Shown piece by piece: positions 34,419 to 45,016 of a DNA stretch of 64,000 bases (its first letter is position 1; every line of letters starts with the position of its first letter). A program made the translations under genes and the position numbers. The stretch is taken from positions 7,677,501 to 7,741,500 of the forward strand of contig CM076945.1 in assembly GCA_039566865.1 (NCBI GenBank), given 5' to 3'. The notes under the pieces were generated by a model. That model searched no databases. It was not told the DNA's origin and was given only the letters and a program-made list of their open reading frames with translations. Origin of the DNA: Aurelia coerulea (Eukaryota > Cnidaria > Scyphozoa > Semaeostomeae > Ulmaridae).

Positions 34419-34815
34419 GACTGCGTTCACACGATGCCGGCACATTTTGAAAACGGTGAAAAATGTGACGGTAGCAAAATTTGAGCTAGCGTTCGCATGA
34501 TACCAGCAAAATGTTGAAAACGCCAGAAATTGTCGTAACAATGAACTCTTTGCAAGCTCCATGGGAACGAGACTCGAACTTCATGCCAAAGCCAATCAGC
34601 CTCGTTTCGAAAACGTTGAAAAATATTCCATTTTCGTCATTTTCGAGTGTTCACACGATGCCGTTTTCAAAATGTGCCCGTTAGAGTTCCAATTTCAAAA
34701 TCTACCGTTTTCAAATCTGCCGTTTTCAAAATCTGCCGTTTTCGTGTGAACGGTAGGCCTATCCGTCACATTTTTCACCGTTTTCAAAATGTGCCAGCAT
34801 CGTGTGAACGCAGTC
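34419..34815. mobile_element. Harbinger-like MITE with TAA target site
   Basis: GACTGCGTTCACACGATGCC at the left is mirrored at the right and the arms pair for about 55 bases (through CACATTTT...AAAACGGTG). TAA flanks both ends (34416-34418, 34816-34818), fitting the 3-bp TWA target of PIF/Harbinger elements. CCGTTTTCAAA/TTTGAAAACGG recurs internally. No coding capacity. Confidence 0.75.
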
Positions 34816-35483
34816 TAAATTTTAAGGGTTGTTGGGTAGGAGTGGTGTACTATTAATCGATGAGCATATTTTTACTGCGTTCTTTTCTGTTCCGAGTGTG
34901 ATATCAAGGTATTTGATTGATTCTTAATGTGGTACTACTTCCAAGTAAATCTAAGTAAATGGACGTCTTTTTCTTGCTCATATCTGCTATACAATAGTAA
35001 TATTGTTTCTTGGACAATCCAACTATTGCTATAGCTGGTTACGGAAAAAGTTTTTACCGCTTACGCAACAAGTTACTACTGCTTAGGCTAAAGGCTACTA
35101 CCGCTAAGGGTTTAGGGTTTTACAACATTTTGCAACGGGTACGTCACCTTGAACTTTCAAGTCCCCCCCCCTCGGATCTTTGCACCCCGCAAAGATATTG
35201 CTTTCTTCCCGCTGCATCTTTTTATCCTTGGAACAAGGACATTGGCAGTGACATTGACATTGCACAAATTCATATTGCTATCACGCTCAGAATTTTCCGT
35301 GAAAAAGTTTGAAAGATACCTTTAGTCCCTGCATGTAAGCTCAGTTATCCACCAAACCGTTACTTTCTTCCTTGTATTTCAATTCAACCAAATTTTTATC
35401 AAACGGCTGTGCACTCAGCGACCAATCGTATTTCATCAGCGGAGCCCTCAGCATTGAGGTTGCTGATTTACCCATGTAGGTGA

Positions 35484-36080
35484 ACATGGGCAGATTTTGT
35501 AATACAATAGCAACAGTTGTGTTTGATTGACACCTCAATTCAAAGCGATTAGCGATCGCAGACAAAGGAAATTCTCCCAACCAGTAATTCAAAACAAACA
35601 AAGTCGCAAAAGTTTCTCTGAAACCCAGGTAGCTTGCTCGCTCATTGTGCATTCTAGAAATTGTTTTCAAGAGCAAACATGAGCATATATCGACAGAAGA
35701 AGGATGAATCTACACATCTACCTCGGGTATTTCATTTCTTTGGTTCAGAAGCCGATTGGGAGGCGATTCAATTCCCTTTTTTTATTGGGTGTAATTAAAA
35801 CACTTACTGCTCGGCTTCTGAACAAAAGAAATAAAATTCCCGAGGTAGGTGTAGATATATCCTTCTTCTTTCGATCAATGCTCATGTTTGCCCTTAAAAA
35901 TAATTTCTGGAATGCACAATGAGCGAGTTAGCTACCTGAGTTTCAGAAAAAATTTTGCGGCTTCCTTTGTTTTGAATTACTGGTTGAGAGAATTTCCTTT
36001 GTCTGCGATCGCTAATCGCTTCGAATTGCGGTGTCAATCAAAACCAACTCGTGCTTTTGTCTTACCAAATCTGTACTTGT
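35484..36080. mobile_element. Palindromic foldback element, copy 3
   Basis: Same family as 22615-23199: the left arm carries GCGATCGCAGACAAAGG and the right arm GTCTGCGATCGCTAATCG, with a GGCATTTT-type centre. The arms differ at many positions, so it is older than a newly inserted palindrome. Confidence 0.7.
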
Positions 36081-36741
36081 TATGTAGATGTAGATGTTGA
36101 AGATAGCCGGGCGCAAGACCTGATAATGATCACCATTATTCAAAAATAGCCTTGAATAACGGACTCATCATATTAAACCCATAAACGCAACAAAAACACC
36201 GAAATCGGTAGAAAGAAGACCATTAACTCCTGTAAAAGAAACAATGATCAAGATAAGCCTGTAACAAGAGAAAAACTGTTAAATCCTGTAAGACAAAACC
36301 ATTCTGATTACCATTATGCTGAACATATCGCTCCTTTCTATAAGCATCAGTACATTTATTCAGGAGCGCTTTATAAGTATCCCCTCGGCTCAGGCATTTC
36401 TATTTCTGCTTTATTTTCTTTACTCCCAGGCGGGGGTGTATCATACAGTCGGCGCTCGAGAGTTTTAATGCCTTCATCGCCATGGCATAACGGAATAACC
36501 GGATTCAGGACCAGTAGGACCGGACCCTAACGGACCAGACCACTGGGGGAAACCAATTACTTTCCTTTGTGAGTTTGTAATGGCGGTGCAGAAGTTTCAG
36601 TCCAGGGGTACATTTATAACAGACTGCTTGCTCTTTGCAGACTTGAAGCCTATTCTCTGGTTCCTGGAAAGCTCCCTGAAGTGATGTATTATCGCCAACA
36701 GAAAGCCAACACCGAGGCCAACATCGAGGGGTGATTCACTC

Positions 36742-37046
36742 CCGGAGGGGGGGGGGGGGGGTACTTGACCAGGTTTTGGTCGGGGACGTACCATCGAAGC
36801 TTCAAAAACATACTCGTTCCTTATACCAATTTTGCAAAAAAGTATACCTGACCTTATACCAATTTTCCGAAAAAGTATACCAAAATCGTTCCTTAAACCA
36901 AAATCGCGAAAATCGATACCGTTCCTTATACCAAAATCGTGAAAATCGATACCGTTCCTTATACCAAAATCGCGAAAATCGATACCCTTCCCGATGGCAC
37001 GTCCCCTTTACCCAAAATATATGAAGTACCCCCCCCCCTCCCGGGG
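36742..37046 (+). mobile_element. G-rich-end hAT-like element (copy 2)
   Basis: The element is flanked by ATTCACTC (36734-36741, 37047-37054). It starts CCGGA followed by a run of 14 G and GTACTTGACCAGG, and ends GAAGTACC, a C-run and TCCCGG. The middle is four or five tandem units of about 30 bases reading CTTATACCAAAATCG then CGAAAATCGATACCGTTC. It is closely related to 12088-12407. Confidence 0.8.
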
Positions 37047-37207
37047 ATTCACTCAGGAAAAGGGTGTACGAGATTTTGAGATTTTGAAAAATCCCATGAT
37101 AAAACGAGAGATTTTGAGATTTTTCGGGATTTTTCATGAGATTTCAGGATTTTAAAAATCTTTATAGGTTTTATATTTCATTCCGATAAAGGTAGAAACC
37201 TAAGGAT

Positions 37208-39140
37208 TTGGGATTTTTGGAACATTTAGCAGCTAAAGCAGCATATAGAACAAAACATAACAGTACTGAAATAGAATTGAAATTAAATAATGAAATAATC
37301 AAAGAGGTTGAAAAGTATAAGTATTTAGGGGACTTAAAAGATAATAAAAATTCGTTAGACAAAACCATTAGCAACAGACGAAACTCTGCAAAAGCAGTAA
37401 CTAATGAAATAAAATTCTTAGTAAATCAAATGCCATTTAAGGAGAAAAGTTTGGAGATAAGCATACGACTCATAGAATGCTTATTAATACCAAAAATACT
37501 GTACGCGTGTGAAACGTGGTCAAAAATTTTATAAAAATCAACTTTAACCCTATCTGTACTGGGCGATTTTTTAGGTATTTTGTACTGGGGGGGGGGCGTT
37601 TTTCGCCCCCCCTCTTTTTCTCCAAAACTACAAAAGATATAACAATGAGACTTACCCCTATTGTTCTTTAGACAATTGGCTATTCAAATATAGCAATGGC
37701 AATTAATAAGTCACGTGATTCGTTGCTAGGCAACCGAAAAACTGACGAAAATTGGCAAATTTATACCTTCTTAACCAGAAAAATTCTATTTAATCAACCA
37801 CTCGACCGATTTTCTCCAAATTTGTTTTAAATAATAGGAAACATGTTATAGTTCAAAAATACATACTTTGCAAAAATTTTTAGTTTCTATTTTTAGCACA
37901 ATTAGCCTTAAATTAGCCTTTTGTTGCATGCATTTACTTTCATCGTAGGTTTTTGCCAGTCCTGCCCTTTTATCTGGTAAATATAGACTCAAAATGAATT
38001 AAATTAATAAGATGAAGCAAATTAGACTAAAAAAATTTATATTTGACACTTCTTTATTAGGTAAATGACGTCATAAATGTGAATGACGTCATAGATATTA
38101 AATTTTGCTGACATCAGCAAATATGAAAAATTTATATATCAAATGAAAGTACTCATCAAATGCAATCGAATGGTGCATGTTTGAGATCGATCAAGCAAAC
38201 GACACGAAAACTACGGACATTTTAAGCCTTTTTTTGTTGACTACTCTCCAAATATGGTATTACTGTGGTCACATGATCAGAGGTAGAACAATGAAATGTT
38301 AAGAATTTAATTGCCTATGAAATTTGAGTAAAAGTCACCAAAACTGGTGGTTATATCTCTTGTCGTTTTAGCGTAATGCAGCAAAAACTGGTAGGGGGGG
38401 CGAAAAACGCCCCCCCCCCAGTACGAATAGGGTTAAAACAACTTGAAAACATACAAAAGAACGCTTTAACTATAATCAACGGTCTCCCAATTTCAACACC
38501 ATACCAAGGCATATTATATGAATGTGGCCTCAAACCAATGGAATATAGAATAAAGGAAAAAAGGCTTACATATCTGCATAAAATACTAAATATGAAAGAA
38601 ACAAGACTTGTGAAACAAGTGTACGAAGAACGAAAACGACTAAACTTTGTAGATTGCTGGTATAATCAAATTATGGAAGATTTAAAAAACCTTAACATTG
38701 ATCTAACAGAAGAACAAATTTGCAACTTGACAACCAAAGGGTGGAAAAAATTAATAAACCAAAAAATAATTACATCCATTGAAAATGATATGAGTCAAAA
38801 TAATAAAACAAAAATGAGATTTATCAAAAAAACTTCATTTGGTCTAAAACGGTATATTAAACACAACGAAGGTGCAAAACTACTAAAACTAAAATTAAAC
38901 ATGAATGAATTAAAGACAAATTACAAAGGAAAACATGAAAGCTCTTTATGCAGAAGGTGTGGAGAACATGAGGAATATTTAGAGCACCTGTGGGAATGCT
39001 CCTATTTCCAAGACAACGATTTACCGAGAATATGTAGCATACAGGGAAATAATCCAAAATTACTAAGTAACACAAACAAATGTAAAGCAAGACCAGTCAA
39101 AAACCCGTGTTACTACTCTCACTGCACTTGTGCAAAGTAG
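37208..39140 (+). pseudogene. LINE C-terminal region split by a TTAA-flanked MITE
   Basis: 37208-37534 encodes a thumb-like region (EKYKYLGDL...SIRLIECLLIPKILYACETW) and 38433-39140 the remaining C-terminus, with RIKEKRLTYL and a Cys-Cys-His-Cys knuckle (CRRCGEHEEYLEHLWEC). The MITE at 37548-38432 lies between, and apart from one nearby TAA stop the frame is the same on both sides. This segment follows the RT core in non-LTR retrotransposons; the RT catalytic region is absent. It is AT-rich and Lys/Asn-rich, unlike the other two LINE families here, so it is a third lineage. Confidence 0.75.
37548..38432. mobile_element. piggyBac-like MITE, CCCTAT ends, TTAA target
   Basis: TTAA flanks both ends (37544-37547, 38433-38436). 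The element begins CCCTATCTGTACTGGG and its complement begins CCCTATTCGTACTGGG. G/C-run palindromes GGGGGCGTTTTTCGCCCC occur just inside both ends and could form strong hairpins. No transposase. Confidence 0.85.
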
Positions 39141-39239
39141 TCTTAAAGTAGTAATTGCTCCGAAATGGAGAAGAGGTATATATATTATTATATTATTATA
39201 GCAGCATACTGAGGTTTTTCGAGTTTGTTCTTGAAATAA

Positions 39240-39326
39240 AGGCGCATACTAGGCGCATAAATCATAGAGGCGCATAAATCATAGAGGCGCATAAATCATA
39301 GAGGCGCATAAAGGTGCATAAATCAT
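39240..39326. repeat. Tandem 19-bp repeat AGGCGCATAAATCATAG
   Basis: Four near-exact units plus flanking partial units (GGCGCATACT, AGGTGCATAAATCAT). Short period and high identity indicate recent slippage. Confidence 0.85.
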
Positions 39327-39503
39327 ATTGCCATAGTCAAGATGAGGCCTGACATAAAGTTTATAGAAGTGGATTAGAACATCTCTAGAGACATATGCTT
39401 CATCCATTTACCTCAAATCTTGGGAGACATAGAAACACCATTGGGTCTCGTTCAATGTGAGGGCATGAACGATAGGACACCAAGTGTGTGAAAGTTTTAT
39501 TGG

Positions 39504-39642
39504 TAGCGAGCCACCTTGACGTTTTATTTTTAGCGAGCCACCTTAACCAATTGTTTTTTGTGCGTTTTACCTATTTTTACTTGGTAGTGAGCCACCTTAT
39601 CGCTGTTTCGTCATTTTGAAATTTTTGGCAGTGAGCCACCTT
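39504..39642. repeat. Four spaced copies of (T/C)AG(C/T)GAGCCACCTT
   Basis: The 14-base motif occurs at 39504, 39531, 39585 and 39629, always in the same orientation, separated by unrelated T-rich sequence of varying length. The motif is better conserved than its spacers. GAGATTTT-rich low-complexity sequence follows to about 39890, like that at 37070-37165. Confidence 0.6.
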
Positions 39643-39961
39643 AAGTACAGCTCCATCTTAATTTTCTGAAATTGCGCAAACTCTTTCGGTCGTTGCGAAA
39701 GATTTTAAGATTTCAAGGTTTTTCCTTTAAGATTCCAGGATTTTTTGAAAGATTTTGAGATTTTTAGAAGATTTCTTAGATTTTATGACTTTTTTCTAAA
39801 GATTTTGAGATTTCAACAATTTCATAGAGATTTCAGAGATTTTTTTGGTAATTTGTGAAAGGTGTACGAGATTTTTAGGAGTGATTCACCCCTCGGCCAA
39901 CATAACACAGTGCTTCAATCAGTAAATCGCTTATGGTTGGTATTAGATTTGGCATTTTGTG

Positions 39962-40177
39962 TGGACTTGCCCCAAGTCACTTCCGCGAAAATAAAAACCA
40001 AAACCAAAATATATACCTCTGCGAAGGAAAGAGCGAGAAGCGGAAGCGGAAGTCTCCCGCTTTCCTTTCTCTCCTTCCTTCGCAGAGGCTTTCCTACTCT
40101 CATACGCAGCGGCAGTGGGGCAATTTTTGTTGGCAATTTGTTTCGTTAAAAATACGGGAGAGACTTTGGCAAGTCCA
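39962..40177. mobile_element. Mutator-like MITE, TAGACTTGCC family, 216 bp
   Basis: The ends TGGACTTGCCCCAAGTCA and (complement) TGGACTTGCCAAAGTCTC are flanked by the exact 9-bp duplication CATTTTGTG (39953-39961, 40178-40186). The arms also pair through GAGCGAGAAGCGG and GCAGAGG words near the centre. Confidence 0.85.
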
Positions 40178-41274
40178 CATTTTGTGTTATCTGAATCCTG
40201 TTCTGAATGTCAATGTGAGTCTTGTTCTGGTAAAAACAGAGCTAGCTAGACTTGGCGATGCGCGAGTCGTCGTTTTCTTTCAGTTGGAATTTTGTCTACT
40301 GGTTAGATAATTTAATACATCTAATCGTGCATTCTTGCATTTGCTGTGGTATCCAGAGGTTATGTTTTTTTCCCTTCTCAGCAATGATTGTATTGGTCTC
40401 GTCTGCTTTTGGAGTGAAATTTCTGCACCGCCATTACAAACTCACAAAGGAAAGGAACTTTGTTGGGGATATGAATCATCAAAGTTCCAAGCAGCGGTGA
40501 TCTCCCAAAAAGGAAACCTGTGATCATGCGCAGAAAGCATGTTTGGTTTGTGAAAAGAATGTGGGCGGAGACCCTAACCACAACCCAAACAAGGATTAGC
40601 AAAGAAACAAAGAGATTCTCGCGCATGGTAATAGGTTTCCCAGCTGTTGATCTGCTTAGAACTTTAGCAGCAAAACAAAAGGCTCAGACAAAAGGGGCAG
40701 TCCTCGGTATCCTCAACAAAACTGGCATCTCCCAGAGGTCTGGTCCTTTAGGGTCCGATCCCTTACTGGTCCTGGATCTGGTTATTCCGTTATGCCCATC
40801 ACAATGGCCTGGTTTTCATTAAACAGTAATTCATCGCCGATCATTGTCTTACAGTATCAAAATGCCATTACATCAAATATTTAGTCAGCAGTTTATCTTC
40901 AAGCCATTATATAAAACACAAGATGGATCAAACATATTTGTGCACCTTTGTCGGATAATTTGACGCCTTCGCATGCATCTGCAACATATTTACCCAACTT
41001 CACAGCACCATCATCTGCTTCATACAATCTAAGAATACAGAAATTGAGCTTTGGACTAGGAATCACTGTCTTTTGGAGGTAGTTTCTTTTGAACACTCTT
41101 GATGACGGTATCAAACAAGAACCAACGCTAGCGTGTTTTAAAAGGAGGATCAAATACTGAGGCGGAGGATCAAATACTGGGGTGGAGATAGATGCACCTG
41201 TAAAATATGTCGCTGCTTATAATTTCTTTTCATAGATTTTGTACTGGGTGAGGGGTGGGTGAGTCAATAACAAG

Positions 41275-41625
41275 TCAATGAAAATCAGAGAATTGAGTCA
41301 CCTCCCAATCGTCTTCTGAACCAAACAAATTAAATGCCAGAGGCAGGTGTGTAGATATATTCTTCTTCTTTCGATTTATGCTCTTATTTGCTCTTAAAGA
41401 TAATATTTGGAATGCACAACGAGGGAACTAGCAGAGGTTTCAGAGAAACTTCTTCTGTCGATATATGCTCATGTTTGCTCTTGAAAACAATTTCTAGAAT
41501 GCACAATGAGCGAGCAAGCTACCTGGGTTTCAGAGAAACTTTTGCGACTTTGCTTGTTTTGAATTATTGGTTGAGAGAATTTCTTTTGTATGCAACTGCT
41601 AATCGCTTTGAATTGAGGTGAGGTG
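41275..41625. mobile_element. Palindromic foldback family, partial copy
   Basis: The right half matches 22615-23199 and its relatives (GGTTTCAGAGAAACTTTTGC, GAATTGAGGTG). An internal piece (CTTTGATTTATGCTC-like sentence) is duplicated at 41355-41460. The left arm is missing. A fragment related to 30418-31047 follows at 41640-41850. Confidence 0.5.
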
Positions 41626-41934
41626 AGGGAAACTCGCTGATGATTTTAGCACGTTTTTCAAGTTTTCTCGAAGGGACATTTTTTAGAACATCCCTTGTAA
41701 AATCTTAACGAAGCGACCGATTTCAGCCAGAAAAAATTCTAAACGTTATTGAACATGTTAGCTATTCAACTAGATATTGCAAAATATAATTGCTTATATA
41801 TTCAGGGAGCAGTAGCCTTTCAAATGCCGGTCCTTTTTTGACTCACCCGGTATGTATTACTGTATGTTTGTAAATAGTTGGTTTGAATTAGCATTTTCTT
41901 TATCGTATTGTAAATACCAACTTTAAATATTGAT

Positions 41935-41999
41935 ATTGATTGATTGATTGATTGATTGACTGATTGATTGATTGATTGATTGATTAATTGATTGATTGC
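41935..41999. repeat. (GATT)n microsatellite
   Basis: About 15 GATT units with two interruptions. Confidence 0.95.
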
Positions 42000-43030
42000 T
42001 ACCCACCTGCTGCACAGCCTAACACTTGGTAGTTAGCACTTGGTAGTGAGCAGGCTGCGAGAAACATATGGAAATTTCGCAGATCTTTAGCTGAAAAGCC
42101 AACATTTCAATGAAAATTAAGAAACATTCTTCTCTATTTTTTCACAACTGACTTGCACAGATGTGTAACTTTGTGGATTTGAATATAGAATGAAGCCGAT
42201 TATCTGCAGAATGTCACACTTTTGAAATCAAAGAACTGTTGTTTTTGCACAAAAACACGAAACGAGAATCATAGTCAACTACTTTTTCAGAATTACGGCT
42301 TGGCAATCACTGTCATGCAATAAAAAAAGAAAGCATTTCAGGCTCCCCTTAGAAAGAGACAAACGATTCAGCAAATCCTGCCTAAAACTCGGTCAAATTT
42401 AGTTAGAAACGAGGCCTCGTTTACGCGGGAACGCGGTCGTTCATCGCCATCTTCGTTCCGGTTCTGGAAAGCAAACGTATCCATGCTGTTCACACTGGAA
42501 CGAAACAATAGCGTATCCGTTTTGCTTTTGTTTTCACTGGAATGCAATCGCTCTGTTCTACAACTGTTTCTTCAGTTCTCTCCGTTCTTTCCAGCAACAA
42601 CAAAAACCCCACCTTGGGCAAAAGTCTTATCATTCCGTTTTTTGGATCAGTTTTGCTCTTCATCACCTATTCACGCGGGAACGGAAAGGAACTAGAAACG
42701 ACTTCGAATCGTTCCATTGTTCGTATTAACATTTTATCGTTCCTCTCTCTAGAGTGTTTTTTGAAGCGTTCCTGTGTGAACGCGACCCCTGAGCGTTTTG
42801 TTTTTGGAACGGAACGATATTGAGCCGAACAGCGGAACGATTGCATTCCCGCCTTTCTCTAAACGTACAGTGTCTCTTTACAAATCTCGAAATCTGATGT
42901 GAGAGTTACAAGTCTTATAAAGAGTTTTTCTTTTATTATACGAGCGTACATTTTGAGAAGCAAGAAGCCACGAATAACTGTTGGTTATTAAAGAAAGATG
43001 ATTTTCATATGTATTTTGGTTTTTAACGTT
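42000..43030. other. No gene; MITE-like block at 42410-42850
   Basis: The sequence GTTCACACTGGAACG and its mirror-like TTCCTGTGTGAACGCGAC near 42765-42788, plus many GGAACG/CGTTCC words, suggest an old element with decayed arms. Two overlapping frames (42483-42695, 42542-42823) derive from this repeat and are not considered genes. Confidence 0.4.
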
Positions 43031-43662
43031 TATATGATCAGTTCAGTTCAGTTCAGTTCAGTTCATTTAATTTTAAATTCCACACAACATACAATTCAAC
43101 AGTAAGATAACAACAACAACTATATTTAATAATATTTCAATATAAATATGCATATAGAAAAAAAAACAATTGCTAGACTTTAAAATTGTATGTGGAGCAA
43201 TTCTTTTAAAGGAGGAACTCTCTCTGTAGGTAGACTAATCGAGGAGAGAGCACCCCCTATATTAAAAACCATTCATTTACTTAATCAAATTTGAACAAGA
43301 AGGGTTTGGATTGATTGGTGCAAAACAGAAGTGTAATTTTCTAATTCAGTTACAAAAATAAGATTTCAAGGGCATACATCATGAAACCCGACCGGCCCCC
43401 GCAAGCCAACTCCCCCCGCCGCCCACCACAAAGCACCAGAACAAGGCCAAATCCTCATTGCAATAAAAATTCAGCCTCGGTCCCGCGCCCCGCAACAAAC
43501 AACAGGGAGAACCACCAAGCACAAACCAGTCAGGCCCATGACATACATCCCTCAAATTTGATATCTGGTTGAGAACATATGTGTTTTCAATTGATGGCGA
43601 AAACTGATTATGGAAGGAGATTGTCTGATGATGTGGGGAATGTTGTTCCAGGACTTAGCGCC

Positions 43663-44107
43663 TAGACTGATTACGATTGAGTCCTAGTAATCGCTACCAC
43701 CCACCCACCCTACTCGCTCATACTAGGACTCATGGCTTCCCAGCCAAATGGCTGGCCCTATTTAGGCCGAGTACCACAAGAAGTTGTGTTACCAATCACA
43801 GAGCTTCATTTTGGTCACATGACCTCTTTTCGTGGTCACATGATTTTTTTCTTGCCAATAATTGGTTTATTTTCAGTAGCTGCCAAAAAGAGGCTAGAAA
43901 TGATATTTCCCGGACCACTGATTGACACAACCGAAAGATGGCGGCAACTCGTCGCAAAGCTGCGAGGCCGAAGCTCTTCAGGGCTTAGGGGCGAAGGGTC
44001 GAAGGCTCTTCTTTGAAAGCGGCACCTTCTTTGACTGCTACTCGCTAGTATGAGCGAGTAGGGTGGGTGGGTGGTAGCGATTACTAGGACTCAATCGTAA
44101 TCAGTCT
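43663..44107. mobile_element. Mutator-like MITE, TAGACTGATTAC family, copy 2
   Basis: TAGACTGATTACGATTGAG is mirrored at the right and the arms pair for about 65 bases, including CCACCCACCCACCCTACTC. The exact 9-bp duplication CTTAGCGCC lies at 43654-43662 and 44108-44116. It sits in the 3' coding region of the LINE, so it is younger than the LINE. Confidence 0.9.
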
Positions 44108-44379
44108 ACTTAGCGCCTGAATATCTAACAGATTTTAAACCATACTGCAATGTATTCTTATGAGACATAAAGATATCACCCTTGCAGGCCTGTCTTGTAT
44201 TATATTGATGAACAAATGATACAGTTTCAAAAAAACTATGGAAAAAGATCGGAAAAATCATGTTAACTGATTCATACACAAATATGAGCAGCTTTAGATC
44301 AAATAAATCATACAACTTGAGAATTTTTAAATCAGAGAAGATTGGTGTGGAAGGAGATGTGAAATTCTTGAAAGCAATT

Positions 44380-44812
44380 CCCGGGGGGGGGGTACTCATA
44401 TATTTTTCAGTAGGGGGACGTGCCGCCGAACAGGGTATCATTTTCAGGATTCCTACTCCGGGACAGGGTATCACTTTTGTATGGTCGGCTCCATGACAGG
44501 GTCCATATTTTGTATAGTTGACTACGTATCGTCGTTGTAAGCCATTTGCACTTCGCGAATATGATTTAAATCGTTTGGATGGCAACATTTCCGCATTTTC
44601 TGATAGATTTCTATCAAATTTCTATCAAATTCCCAGGGCAGGCTACAATTTTGTATGAAGAAACCCAAGAATAGGGTATTGTTTTTAAAGTTTTACTCCG
44701 GGACAGGGTATCATTTTCGGGACTTTTACTCCGGGACAGGGTGCCTTTTCAGATTTTCCAGTGGCACGTCCCCGTATTTTCGTAAATCAAGTACCCCCCC
44801 CCCCCCCCCGGG
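44380..44812. mobile_element. G-rich-end hAT-like element (copy 3)
   Basis: The element starts CCCGGGGGGGGGGTACTCAT and ends AAGTACC, a C-run and GGG. It is flanked by the 8-bp duplication AAGCAATT (44372-44379, 44813-44820). Internal repeats read CCGGGACAGGGTATCA. It also interrupts the LINE. Confidence 0.85.
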
Positions 44813-45016
44813 AAGCAATTGCTCTAATGACTTTCTTTTGCAGAAGATATATTGGTTTGGTATGGATGTCATAGGTAAGAGCCCAGACAATGATGCCATA
44901 TTGAAGAAAAGAGGCAAATAAAGAGTAATATAAGGAAACTAAAACATCAGTAGGCAGAAGATGCCTTATTTTGAAGAAAATTCCACAAGTTCTTGCTAAC
45001 TTTTTGGAAAGTTCAC

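Larger units (their letters stand above)
36484..40796. mobile_element. Large composite TIR element (4.3 kb) with nested elements
   Basis: GGCATAACGGAATAACC at the left is mirrored by GGTTATTCCGTTATGCC at the right. Pairing continues through GGACCAGTA and GGACCAGACC, and again at TTTGTGAGTTTGTAATGG (about 36567) against 40420-40450. The flanks CATCGCCAT (36475-36483) and CATCACAAT (40797-40805) could be a decayed 9-bp duplication. Inside are a G-rich-end element, a LINE fragment carrying a piggyBac-like MITE, short tandem repeats and a Mutator-like MITE. Confidence 0.55.

Noticed and set aside
35341..36100. Frames encoding GFRETFATLFVLNYWLREFP-like peptide, also at 23.2-23.5, 23.7 and 41.4 kb
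   Set aside because: The peptide arises from both inverted arms of a palindromic repeat and is not a conserved gene.
36731..37024. Tyr/Arg-rich repetitive frames (also 12101-12436 and 36802-37137) that look like repeat proteins
   Set aside because: They are translations of the internal 30-base units of the G-rich-end elements, in both strands.
40899..41153. 84-codon minus-strand frame possibly part of a host exon
   Set aside because: No splice sites or recognisable motif could be supported.
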